Of a DNA stretch of 64,000 bases, positions 57,185 to 64,000 are shown piece after piece (position 1 is the stretch's first letter; the number at the start of each line of letters is the position of its first letter). The notes beneath the pieces are model-generated. The model had not been told where the DNA came from and ran no database searches. It saw only the letters and a list, made by a program, of their open reading frames with translations. This stretch comes from Streptomyces anulatus. GTDB lineage: Bacteria; Actinomycetota; Actinomycetes; Streptomycetales; Streptomycetaceae. The position numbers were made by a program, and so were the translations under genes. The stretch lies in contig NZ_JOEZ01000042.1 of the NCBI RefSeq assembly GCF_000721175.1, forward strand, positions 19,893-83,892. Direction: 5' to 3'.

Positions 57185-59698
57185 GTGATCCGTACCGAGG
57201 CCCTGGACCGTCTGCCCGTCCGCACCGCCGTGCCCGCCCTGGAGCGCGCGCTCGACGACCGGGGCGTCGCCGTCCTGTGCGCCCCTCCCGGCACCGGCAA
57301 GACGACGCTCGTCCCGCTGGTCCTGGCCGGGCTGACCGGCGAGGGCCCGGTGCGCCGGGTCGTGGTCGCCGAGCCGCGGCGGATCGCCGCGCGGGCGGCG
57401 GCGCGGCGGATGGCGTGGCTGCTGGGCGAGCAGCCGGGCGGCCGGATCGGCTTCACTGTCCGCGGCGAGCGCGTGGTGGGGCGGGAGACGGTGGTGGAGG
57501 TCGTGACCACCGGGGTGCTGCTCCAGCGGCTCCAGCGGGACCAGGAGCTGGCCGGGGTCGATGTGGTGATCATCGACGAATGCCACGAGCGGCATCTGGA
57601 CGCCGACACGGTCGCCGCGTTCCTCCTGGACGTACGCGAGGCGATCCGGCCCGATCTGCGGCTGGTGGCGGCGTCCGCGACGACGGACGCGGAGGGCTGG
57701 GCGCGGCTGCTCGGCGACGCCCCCGTGGTCGAGGCGCAGGGCGTGTCGCACCCGGTGGAGGTGGTCTGGGCGCCGCCCGCCCGTCCGGTGAAGCCGCCGC
57801 ACGGGATGCGCGTGGATCCGGCGCTGCTGACGCATGTGGCCGCGACCGTGCGCCGGGCGCTCGCGGAGCGGGAGGGGGACGTGCTCTGCTTCCTGCCCGG
57901 CGTCGGGGAGATCTCGCGGGTGGCCGGGCAGCTCGCCGGAGTGGCCGCCGAGGTGCTCCAGGTGCACGGGCGGGCTCCTGCCGCCGTGCAGGACGCGGTA
58001 CTGGCCGGCTCTTCCGAGGGACGGCGGGTGGTCCTGGCGACCGCGGTGGCGGAGTCGTCCCTGACGGTGCCGGGTGTGCGGGTCGTCGTCGACTCGGGTC
58101 TCGCACGGGAACCCCGTACCGACCATGCCCGGGGCCTGAGCGCCCTGACGACCGTACGGGCGTCCCAGGCGGCCGGGCGGCAGCGTGCCGGGCGGGCGGG
58201 GCGGGAGGCTCCGGGGGCGGTGTACCGGTGCTGGGACCAGGCCGAGGACGGACGGCTCGCGCGCTTCCCGTCGCCGGAGATCAAGGTCGCCGACCTCGCG
58301 GCGTTCGCGTTGCAGGCGGCGTGCTGGGGCGATCCGGGCGCGTCCTCGCTCGCGCTGCTGGACCCGCCGCCCGCCGGGGCGATGGGCGCGGCCCGGGAGG
58401 TGCTGGACGCGATCGGCGCCGTGGACGGCGAGGGCCGGGTGACCGACCGGGGCGTACGGATGTCCCGGCTCGGGCTGCATCCGCGGCTGGCGCGGGCCCT
58501 GCTGGACGGCGCGCGGGAGGTCGGGGCGCGGCGGGCCGCGGAGGTGGTGGCCCTGCTGAGCGAGGAGCCGCCGAGGGAGTACGGGGACGATCTCGCGGCG
58601 GCGCTGCGGACCGCCCGCCGGGGCCAGGACGGGTACGCGGCGCGCTGGAAGCAGGAGGTGCGCCGGCTGTCGTCGTCGCTGGGGAGCGGTGCCGGTTCCG
58701 GCGGCGGGAAGGGCGGTGGTTCCGACGACGCGGCCGTGGGGCTCGTCGCCGCGCTGGCGTTTCCGGAGCGGGTGGCGCGGGCCCGGGGCGACGGGGCCTT
58801 CCTGATGGCGTCGGGCACGGGCGCGGAACTGCGGGACGGATCGCGGCTGCGCAGCGCGCCCTGGCTGGCCGTGGCGGTCGCGGACCGGCCCTCCCACGCG
58901 GCTTCGGCGCGGGTGCGGCTGGCGGCGGTCGTCGACGAGTCCACCGCGCTGCTGGCCGCCGGGCATCTGCGGGTGCGGGGCGAGGAGGTCCGCTGGGTGG
59001 ACGGTGAGGTGGTGGCCAGGTCCGTGGACCGGCTGGGGGCGGTCGAGCTGGCGGTACGGCCGCTGAGGCAGCCCGATCCGGATCTGGTGCGCGGGGCCCT
59101 GGTCGAGGGCCTGCGGCGGGAGGGGCTCGGGCTGCTGCGGTGGACCCGGGACAGTGAGCAGCTGCGGCTGCGGCTGGCGTTCCTGCACCGGGTGCTGGGG
59201 GCGCCGTGGCCGGACGTCTCGGACGGGGCGCTGCTCGCGGAGACCGGGGCGTGGCTGGAGCCGGAGCTGTCGCGGGCCCGGCGCCGTTCTGATCTGGGCC
59301 GGATCGACGCCGGCCAGGCGTTGCGGCGGCTGCTGCCCTGGGCGACCGGGGAAGGCGCCCGGCTGGACGAGCTGGCGCCGGAGCGGATCGAGGTGCCGAG
59401 CGGTTCGCGGATCCGGGTGGAGTACGGCGGGGAGCAGCCCGTGCTGGCGGTGAAGCTCCAGGAGCTGTTCGGGCTGGGCGAGACGCCCCAGGTGGCCGGG
59501 GTGCCGGTCCTGGTCCACCTGCTCTCCCCCGCCGGGCGGCCCGCGGCCGTCACGGCGGACCTGGCGTCGTTCTGGCAGGAGGGCTACAAGGCGGTGCGGG
59601 CGGAGCTGCGCGGCCGCTACCCGAAGCATCCGTGGCCGGAGGACCCCGCGACCGTACCGGCGACGCGGTTCACCTCGGCCCGGCTCAAGCGCTCGTAG
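57185..59698 (+). CDS. hrpB: ATP-dependent helicase HrpB
   Basis: DExH-box RNA helicase-like protein. The 837-aa product has Walker A APPGTGKTTL near residue 35, motif II DECHERH near 130, motif III ASATTDAEGW, the C-terminal helicase lobe (QAAGRQRAGRAGREAPG) and the HrpB-specific C-terminal domain closing with SFWQEGYKAVRAELRGRYPKHPWPEDP. A Gly/Ser insert (SGAGSGGGKGGGSD) lies near residue 505. GACACT ends six bases before GTG 57185, suggesting a leaderless transcript. Its 3' end overlaps the converging DUF3068 gene by 14 bases. Confidence 0.93.
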   Translation: MIRTEALDRLPVRTAVPALERALDDRGVAVLCAPPGTGKTTLVPLVLAGLTGEGPVRRVVVAEPRRIAARAAARRMAWLLGEQPGGRIGFTVRGERVVGRETVVEVVTTGVLLQRLQRDQELAGVDVVIIDECHERHLDADTVAAFLLDVREAIRPDLRLVAASATTDAEGWARLLGDAPVVEAQGVSHPVEVVWAPPARPVKPPHGMRVDPALLTHVAATVRRALAEREGDVLCFLPGVGEISRVAGQLAGVAAEVLQVHGRAPAAVQDAVLAGSSEGRRVVLATAVAESSLTVPGVRVVVDSGLAREPRTDHARGLSALTTVRASQAAGRQRAGRAGREAPGAVYRCWDQAEDGRLARFPSPEIKVADLAAFALQAACWGDPGASSLALLDPPPAGAMGAAREVLDAIGAVDGEGRVTDRGVRMSRLGLHPRLARALLDGAREVGARRAAEVVALLSEEPPREYGDDLAAALRTARRGQDGYAARWKQEVRRLSSSLGSGAGSGGGKGGGSDDAAVGLVAALAFPERVARARGDGAFLMASGTGAELRDGSRLRSAPWLAVAVADRPSHAASARVRLAAVVDESTALLAAGHLRVRGEEVRWVDGEVVARSVDRLGAVELAVRPLRQPDPDLVRGALVEGLRREGLGLLRWTRDSEQLRLRLAFLHRVLGAPWPDVSDGALLAETGAWLEPELSRARRRSDLGRIDAGQALRRLLPWATGEGARLDELAPERIEVPSGSRIRVEYGGEQPVLAVKLQELFGLGETPQVAGVPVLVHLLSPAGRPAAVTADLASFWQEGYKAVRAELRGRYPKHPWPEDPATVPATRFTSARLKRS

Positions 59699-60650
59699 GG
59701 CCTTCAGTTGTTCGGGACCGGGCCTCCAGCCACAGGGCGAGCGCGAACAGCGCGATGCCGAGGCCGAGGAGGCCCCAGGGCAGGTACGAGGTGAGCAGGA
59801 GGACCAGGACGCGCTGGGACTTCACCAGGTCGACGGTGTCCACGATGTAGTCCTCGCGCATCTTCACATGGCCGGAGAACGCGGTGACGGTGTCCTCGGA
59901 CATGCCCATCTTCTTGGCGTTGCGCAGCTCTTCCTGGTGGATCTCCTCGCCGTTGACGGGGGCTCCGGTGACCGGGTCGACCCAGAACATGCGCTTCGTC
60001 GTGTACCAGCGGGTCATGCCGGTCTGCGCGATCTGCTCGGCGGTGACGCCCTTGATGGGCATCTTCCTGGGCATCGGGACCTTGGTCCACGGAATGGTCT
60101 GCTCGAAGTAGTAGACCTCCAGGCCACGGAAGGTGCGGGTGCCCTGGTAGTGGATGGGGGCGGTGGTGCGGCTCTGGGCGTCGAAGTACTCGTAGTCCCG
60201 CTTCTCGGTGAGGAAGGGCCACTTGAACTCGATGCCCGTGCGCCGGACCGGGTCGCCGTCGACCATCTCGCCGGTGGCGTTGACGGGGGCCTGGGTGTGG
60301 GCGTCGAAGATGTAGCGCTCGGGGATCTCGGAGACCATCTTGCCGTCGGGGCCCTGGATGTAGGAGAGCGCGTCCCAGACGACGACGTCGCGTCCGGCGC
60401 TGCGTTCGATCTTCTCGGACTCCTCCACGTTGCCCTTGAGCGTCTGGACGATGGTGACCTTCTCGACCTTCTTCGCCTTGAGGGTGGTGTAGTCGAGGAG
60501 GGTCGCGGGGGACGCCTCCAGGACGACCTCCTGGTACTGGCCCGGCGGGACCTTGGCCAGGCGTGGGAAGGCGTACCAGCGCATCAGCGGCGACATGGCG
60601 GCGAAGAACACGGCGAAGGCCAGGAGGACGAGACCGGCTCGGCGGCGCAT
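59685..60650 (-). CDS. DUF3068 membrane protein (porin PorA-like family)
   Basis: The 321-aa product has an N-terminal membrane anchor (GLVLLAFAVFFAAMSPLM), a large extracytoplasmic domain (DVVVWDALSYIQGPDGKMVS; TGIEFKWPFLTEKRDYEYFD; VEVYYFEQTIPW-like) and a C-terminal membrane helix (PWGLLGLGIALFALALWLEA). This is the DUF3068 form, common in mycolate and streptomycete actinobacteria. Function unknown. It lies immediately downstream of the small 45-aa gene. Confidence 0.83.
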   Translation of the reverse strand: MRRRAGLVLLAFAVFFAAMSPLMRWYAFPRLAKVPPGQYQEVVLEASPATLLDYTTLKAKKVEKVTIVQTLKGNVEESEKIERSAGRDVVVWDALSYIQGPDGKMVSEIPERYIFDAHTQAPVNATGEMVDGDPVRRTGIEFKWPFLTEKRDYEYFDAQSRTTAPIHYQGTRTFRGLEVYYFEQTIPWTKVPMPRKMPIKGVTAEQIAQTGMTRWYTTKRMFWVDPVTGAPVNGEEIHQEELRNAKKMGMSEDTVTAFSGHVKMREDYIVDTVDLVKSQRVLVLLLTSYLPWGLLGLGIALFALALWLEARSRTTEGPTSA

Positions 60651-60677
60651 GGTGGTGACCTCTTCCCTCTGCGGCGG

Positions 60678-60815
60678 CTATCTCTTCGGGCCCGGGACGG
60701 TGGTCAGCAGGGGTTCGGGCGAGGTCTCCCCGGCCGGGGAGCCGACGGCGGAGATGGTGAACACGAGCGCGAGGGCGGCGGCCAGTCCGATGGCGGCGGC
60801 GACGAGGGCACGCAT
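60678..60815 (-). CDS. Small single-span membrane protein (SPW_0924-like)
   Basis: A 45-aa product too short for ordinary ORF calling: MRALVAAAIGLAAALALVFT is the membrane segment, then ISAVGSPAGE and a Pro-rich C-terminus TSPEPLLTTVPGPKR. Size, sequence and place next to DUF3068 fit the small SPW_0924 family of Streptomyces (recalled from memory). Function unknown. Confidence 0.65.
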   Translation of the reverse strand: MRALVAAAIGLAAALALVFTISAVGSPAGETSPEPLLTTVPGPKR

Positions 60816-60908
60816 GCTCGGCCTCCCGGGGCGGTGATCCGACGACGGCGACCTGATGGGCCGTCAGTGCTGGGGCACCGTAGCAACCGGGGCGCGAGAT
60901 GAGAACAC

Positions 60909-60950
60909 GGCGGACAGCCCCTCGGCCGGGTGGCCAAGGGGCTGTCCGCC
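60909..60950 (-). terminator. Terminator of the lytic transglycosylase gene
   Basis: Perfect 14-bp stem (ggcggacagcccct and its complement), directly after the stop of the transglycosylase gene on -. Confidence 0.8.
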
Positions 60951-60972
60951 ACAGCTGTGCGCTGCCGCGGGG

Positions 60973-62823
60973 TCAGGCTTCGGGGGTTGCCGTCTTCCCC
61001 GGGGCCGTCTCCTCCGAGGCGGGCCCCTCGGGAGCCGTCTCCTCGGGAGCCGTCTCCTCCGGGGCCGTCTCCTCGGGAGCCGTCTCCTCCGGGGCCGTCT
61101 CCTCCGGGGCCGTCTCCTCCGGGGCCTGGATGGTGAGCTCGATGACGACCGAGGCGCCGCCCTCGGTGGTGAGGCGCAGCAGATACGTGCCCTCGGTGTC
61201 GTCGGCGAAGATCTCCGGGAGCCGGAGCACGCCGTCGGCGTCCGTCGTCAGGGTGGTGAGGGTGCGGACCGGCTTGCCGTCCGCGTCCTTGAAGTAAGGG
61301 CCCTCGTCGTTGTCGATGAGCCCCAGGGGGTCCTTGACCATCGTGGCGGTGACGGCCACTCCGGCCGCGGCGGCGTCCTTGTACGTGGCCTTGACGGTGA
61401 CGGCGTCCGCGAACTTCTCGCCGGGGGCGGCGACGAGCGCCTTCTCATCGGTCCGGGCGATCGCGTCGGCCTGGCGGGCGGTGACGGTCGCCGCGTAGGT
61501 CAGGGTGCGCGGCCTGCCGGTGCCGGCGACGGCGGTGACCGTGAACTTCCCGGCCTCCTCGCCGGCCTGGAGCGCCGGCGCGGTGGCGGTGCCGTCGGCC
61601 CCGGTGGTCACCGTGACGGTCTTCCTGCCGCCGGTGAAGAGCGTGCCGGTGCTCCCGGTGACGGTGAAGGTGACGGGCACCTTGGCGAGCGGGGCGCCCA
61701 GCGCGTTGCGGGCACGGACGGAGACCCGCTCGTCGAACGTCTGGCCCGCGGTGGCGCGCAGCGGGCCGGTGCCCGCGTTCTCCAGGGAGCCGAAGGTCTC
61801 GGACGGCGGCGTCGGCTCGGGCGTGGGCGGCTTCGGCTTCGGGCTGGTGGAGCCGTCGCCACCGGGCTTCGAGGGGCCCGGACTCGGCTTTCCGCCCGGC
61901 TTGTGCGGGGAGGGCTTCGGGCTGGGGGTTCCGGTCGGGCCGGTGCTGGTGCCCGGACGCGGGCTCGGGGAGGGGGTGCTCGGGGAGGGGGTGCTTGGGG
62001 AGGTGGGCAGCGTTCCGGTGCCGTCGGGGATCTCGTGCGTACCGCGCTGGTAGTAGGAGAACCACGAGCGGACCGTGCGCAGATACTCCGTCGAGCGGTT
62101 GTAGCTCAGCACGGCCTTGTCCAGGTCGGCGGCGAGCGCCAGATCCCGGTCGTTGGCGCAGAGGTAGCGGCCGGCGGCGAGCGCCGCGTCGAAGATGTTG
62201 TTGGGATCCTTGCGGCCGTCGCTGTTGGCGTCCTGGCCCCAGGAGGCCCAGGTCGACGGGATGAACTGCATCGGGCCGACCGCGCGGTCGTGGACCGCGT
62301 CACTGTCGTACGCCCCGCCGTCGGTGTCCTTGATCAGCGCGAAACCCTGGCCGTTGAGGGCCGGGCCGAGGATCGGGGAGGTGGTGGTGCCGTCGGCGTC
62401 GACCCGCCCGCCGCGGGCCTGGCCGGACTCGACCTTGCCGATCGCCGCGAGGAGCTGCCAGGGCAGCCGGCAGTTCGGGTCGGTGGCCGCGACGGTCCGC
62501 TCGGCCTGCTTGTACGCGGCCAGGATCGACGCCGGAATGCCCGCTTCCGCACTACCGGTGGCCGGCAGATTGCTGGAGGATCCGGGCTTGTCTGGTGTGA
62601 CCAGGGGCGGAAGGTCCGTGTAGTAGGGCGAGTTGCCGGTCGCGGCGCCGTCGTCCCCGGCACTCGCGGTGTCCTCACCGGCCGCCTTCGGGTCACCGCC
62701 GGCGGTTCCTTCGGTCAGGGTCGCCGCGGGCGCCTGCGAGGCTGCGAGCGCCGCCACGGCGGCTGCCGCCACCGCGGTGGTCGTGGCCCCCTTGCGCAGA
62801 CGTCGGCGAATGTGCGCTGCCAT
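60973..62823 (-). CDS. Secreted lytic transglycosylase (SLT) with Ig-like domains
   Basis: The 616-aa product has a signal peptide (TTTAVAAAAVAALAASQAPA), an SLT domain at about residues 105-245 (PWQLLAAIGKVESGQARGG with the catalytic Glu, VGPMQFIPSTWASWGQDAN), a Pro/Ser/Thr-rich spacer, and two Ig-like/invasin-type repeats (TFDERVSVRARNALGAPLAK; KFADAVTVKATYKDAAAAGV). The tail is (APEET)n repeats. It should cleave peptidoglycan between MurNAc and GlcNAc outside the cell. GGGAGGGAC precedes the ATG. Confidence 0.88.
   Translation of the reverse strand: MAAHIRRRLRKGATTTAVAAAAVAALAASQAPAATLTEGTAGGDPKAAGEDTASAGDDGAATGNSPYYTDLPPLVTPDKPGSSSNLPATGSAEAGIPASILAAYKQAERTVAATDPNCRLPWQLLAAIGKVESGQARGGRVDADGTTTSPILGPALNGQGFALIKDTDGGAYDSDAVHDRAVGPMQFIPSTWASWGQDANSDGRKDPNNIFDAALAAGRYLCANDRDLALAADLDKAVLSYNRSTEYLRTVRSWFSYYQRGTHEIPDGTGTLPTSPSTPSPSTPSPSPRPGTSTGPTGTPSPKPSPHKPGGKPSPGPSKPGGDGSTSPKPKPPTPEPTPPSETFGSLENAGTGPLRATAGQTFDERVSVRARNALGAPLAKVPVTFTVTGSTGTLFTGGRKTVTVTTGADGTATAPALQAGEEAGKFTVTAVAGTGRPRTLTYAATVTARQADAIARTDEKALVAAPGEKFADAVTVKATYKDAAAAGVAVTATMVKDPLGLIDNDEGPYFKDADGKPVRTLTTLTTDADGVLRLPEIFADDTEGTYLLRLTTEGGASVVIELTIQAPEETAPEETAPEETAPEETAPEETAPEETAPEGPASEETAPGKTATPEA
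61034..61123. repeat. 15-bp tandem repeat encoding (APEET)n
   Basis: Six copies of a 15-base unit with core gccgtctcctc, starting at 61034, 61049, 61064, 61079, 61094 and 61109. On - they encode APEET repeats at the C-terminus of the transglycosylase. Third positions vary, so copy number has been stable for some time. Confidence 0.85.
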
Positions 62824-62996
62824 ACGTTCCGGTCCCTCCCCCTCGAAGGCTTCGCGCTCCCCAGCGCGAGGACTCCAGCGACCCTACGGCAACTTGTGTC
62901 GCCCGGACACCGAGCCCTGACCGCTTCTTACTGTTTTCTCACCTTCCCGCGCGCACCTTGTCCGGTCGGCCACGGAAGGGTGCCCTGACGGTCCCG

Positions 62997-63002
62997 CATA
63001 CT
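62997..63002 (+). promoter_or_regulatory. -10 element for a leaderless transcript (DUF4184 gene)
   Basis: CATACT, then seven bases, then ATG 63010; no Shine-Dalgarno. Confidence 0.45.
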
Positions 63003-63009
63003 TGCCGCC

Positions 63010-63900
63010 ATGCCGTTCACGCTCAGTCATGCCGCCGCCGTGCTCCCGGCGATCCGCCGGGACGGGACCGCCCGGTGGCCGCTGTTCCCCTCGGCGCTCG
63101 TCGCCGGTTCGTTCGCACCCGACATCACCTACTTCGCGGATACCGTGATCCCCGGGGCGATGGAGTTCGGTTCGTTCACGCACACCTTCCTCGGGGTGGT
63201 CACGGTGAACCTGGCCATCGCCGCCATGCTGGTGGCGGTGTGGGCCCTGCTGCGGGAGCCGCTGGTGGCGCTGTTGCCGGTACGCGTACGGGGCCGCGTC
63301 CACGCCTTCGTCCGGGGGCAGCGGTGGACGCGCGCCTCCTTCGGGCCGTCCGCCTGGCTGTGGTTCGCCGTCTCCGGCGCGCTGGGCGCGGCCACCCACG
63401 TGGTGTGGGACGCGTTCACCCACCACAGCCGGTGGGGGACGGAGCTGCTGCCGGTGCTCAGCCGCAGCGTCGCCGGCTTCCCGGTGTTCCAGCTCGTCCA
63501 GTACGGCAGTTCGGCCCTCGCCCTCATGGCCGTCTGCTGGTTCGCCGCCACCGGGCTGCGGCGCACCGCGCCGGCCCCCGCGCCTGATGGGGTACCCGTG
63601 CTCGGCCGCCGGGAACGGTGGGGCGCGATCTGCCTGCTGGCCCTGTGCGTGCTGATCGGCGTCGTCCACCGGTGCGCCCGCTGGTACGCCCACTTCGGCC
63701 GGGTGGAGAGCCCGCTCGACATCATCCCCACGGCCTGCTTCGGCGCGGGCGCCGGGCTGGCCGCCGGACTCCTGCTGTACGGGGTGTGGACGCGCCTGTT
63801 GCGGAGGCGGCGGCCGGGGCCGGAGGGCCCGGGGCATACCGTGTCCGTACCGGAGAAGGCCGGGTCCCGCACGGGCGTGCCCGCCGGCCGGGAGCACTAG
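63010..63900 (+). CDS. DUF4184 family integral membrane protein
   Basis: The 296-aa product begins PFTLSHAAAVLPAIRRDGTA and has about six membrane segments, with conserved polar motifs FAPDITYFADTVIPG and HVVWDAFTHHSRWG that recall zinc-dependent membrane hydrolases (the metal-dependent YdjM-like set). The C-terminus is basic and cytoplasmic. Function unknown. Divergent from the transglycosylase. Confidence 0.82.
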   Translation: MPFTLSHAAAVLPAIRRDGTARWPLFPSALVAGSFAPDITYFADTVIPGAMEFGSFTHTFLGVVTVNLAIAAMLVAVWALLREPLVALLPVRVRGRVHAFVRGQRWTRASFGPSAWLWFAVSGALGAATHVVWDAFTHHSRWGTELLPVLSRSVAGFPVFQLVQYGSSALALMAVCWFAATGLRRTAPAPAPDGVPVLGRRERWGAICLLALCVLIGVVHRCARWYAHFGRVESPLDIIPTACFGAGAGLAAGLLLYGVWTRLLRRRRPGPEGPGHTVSVPEKAGSRTGVPAGREH

Positions 63901-64000
63901 GTGTATTGCCCCGGGAGGTTGTGGACGGGTGATGCAGCTCTCGGCTGAGGGATCTTGAACGGGTGAGGGCCTTCCGGGTTCGGTGTGGATTGCGACGTCT
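63901..64000. other. Window edge without recognisable gene
   Basis: The last 100 bases hold no supportable gene. The stretch from about 63960 (gtgagggccttccgggttcg) is reminiscent of a Streptomyces insertion-sequence end, but there is too little sequence to decide. Confidence 0.2.

Noticed and set aside
62824..63009. c-di-AMP (ydaO) riboswitch before the transglycosylase
   Set aside because: Such riboswitches often control cell-wall hydrolases, but the conserved core motifs are not visible; only a small TCGCGCT/AGCGCGA hairpin is seen.
63901..64000. Insertion-sequence end at the window edge
   Set aside because: Only a resemblance in the last 40 bases; no inverted repeat or transposase inside the window.

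Overview
The window is high-GC actinobacterial chromosome, almost certainly Streptomyces. Codon third positions are GC-rich, GTG and TTG starts are common, and the gene order is the conserved Streptomyces core block: tkt-tal-zwf-opcA-pgl, then gap-pgk-tpiA-secG, whiA-yvcK-rapZ-uvrC, uvrA, terC/terD and uvrB. No phage, plasmid or biosynthetic cluster is visible. The only mobile DNA is one complete and one half copy of a 180-bp MITE-like element.

Layout. 1-6 kb: pentose-phosphate operon on +, ended by a strong hairpin. 6.5-15 kb, on -: a hypothetical gene, two PH-domain membrane proteins, pgi, an rbpA homologue broken by the half MITE, secG, tpiA, pgk and gap. 15.3-20.3 kb: the tightly overlapping uvrC-rapZ-yvcK-whiA operon. 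20.5-25 kb: a frameshifted gene, a Rieske protein and uvrA. 25-33 kb: a maleylpyruvate isomerase-like gene, a metallo-beta-lactamase-fold gene, terC behind a Mn-type riboswitch, two TerD proteins separated by the complete MITE, and uvrB. 33-42 kb: MHYT sensor, GDPD, ogt, MFS exporter, cupin, psuG-kinase pair, a kinase-like gene, and a divergent HxlR regulator/alaA pair. 42.5-48 kb, on -: SNF2 helicase, SWIM protein, an unrecognised 243-aa protein and two tandem tRNA-mimicking RNAs. 48-64 kb: slipin, lipoprotein, methyltransferases, TPR protein, coaE, PAC2 protein, a secreted beta-helix protein behind a 14-bp repeat array, rpsA, hrpB, DUF3068 protein, a lytic transglycosylase and a DUF4184 protein.

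How it fits together. The first 15 kb is central carbon metabolism: oxidative and non-oxidative pentose phosphate pathway plus middle glycolysis. The next part joins sporulation control (whiA), cell-wall and carbon regulators (yvcK, rapZ) and excision repair (uvrA, uvrB, uvrC). uvrB, uvrC, ogt and the SNF2 helicase share the LexA-independent DNA-damage promoter motif (TTGTCRGTG-N8-TAnnnT, PafBC type), which suggests one damage regulon scattered over the window. A dozen genes appear to have leaderless transcripts.

The most unusual signal is at 42.5-42.8 kb. Two adjacent RNAs can be folded on the - strand in which a T-arm and the 3' side of an acceptor stem precede the 5' side of that stem and a D-arm. 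This is the permuted, loop-capped tRNA mimic typical of bacterial Y RNAs of the YrlA class. Each mimic sits on a long closing stem formed by the RNA ends. They lie directly downstream of an unrecognised protein gene and the damage-type helicase operon.
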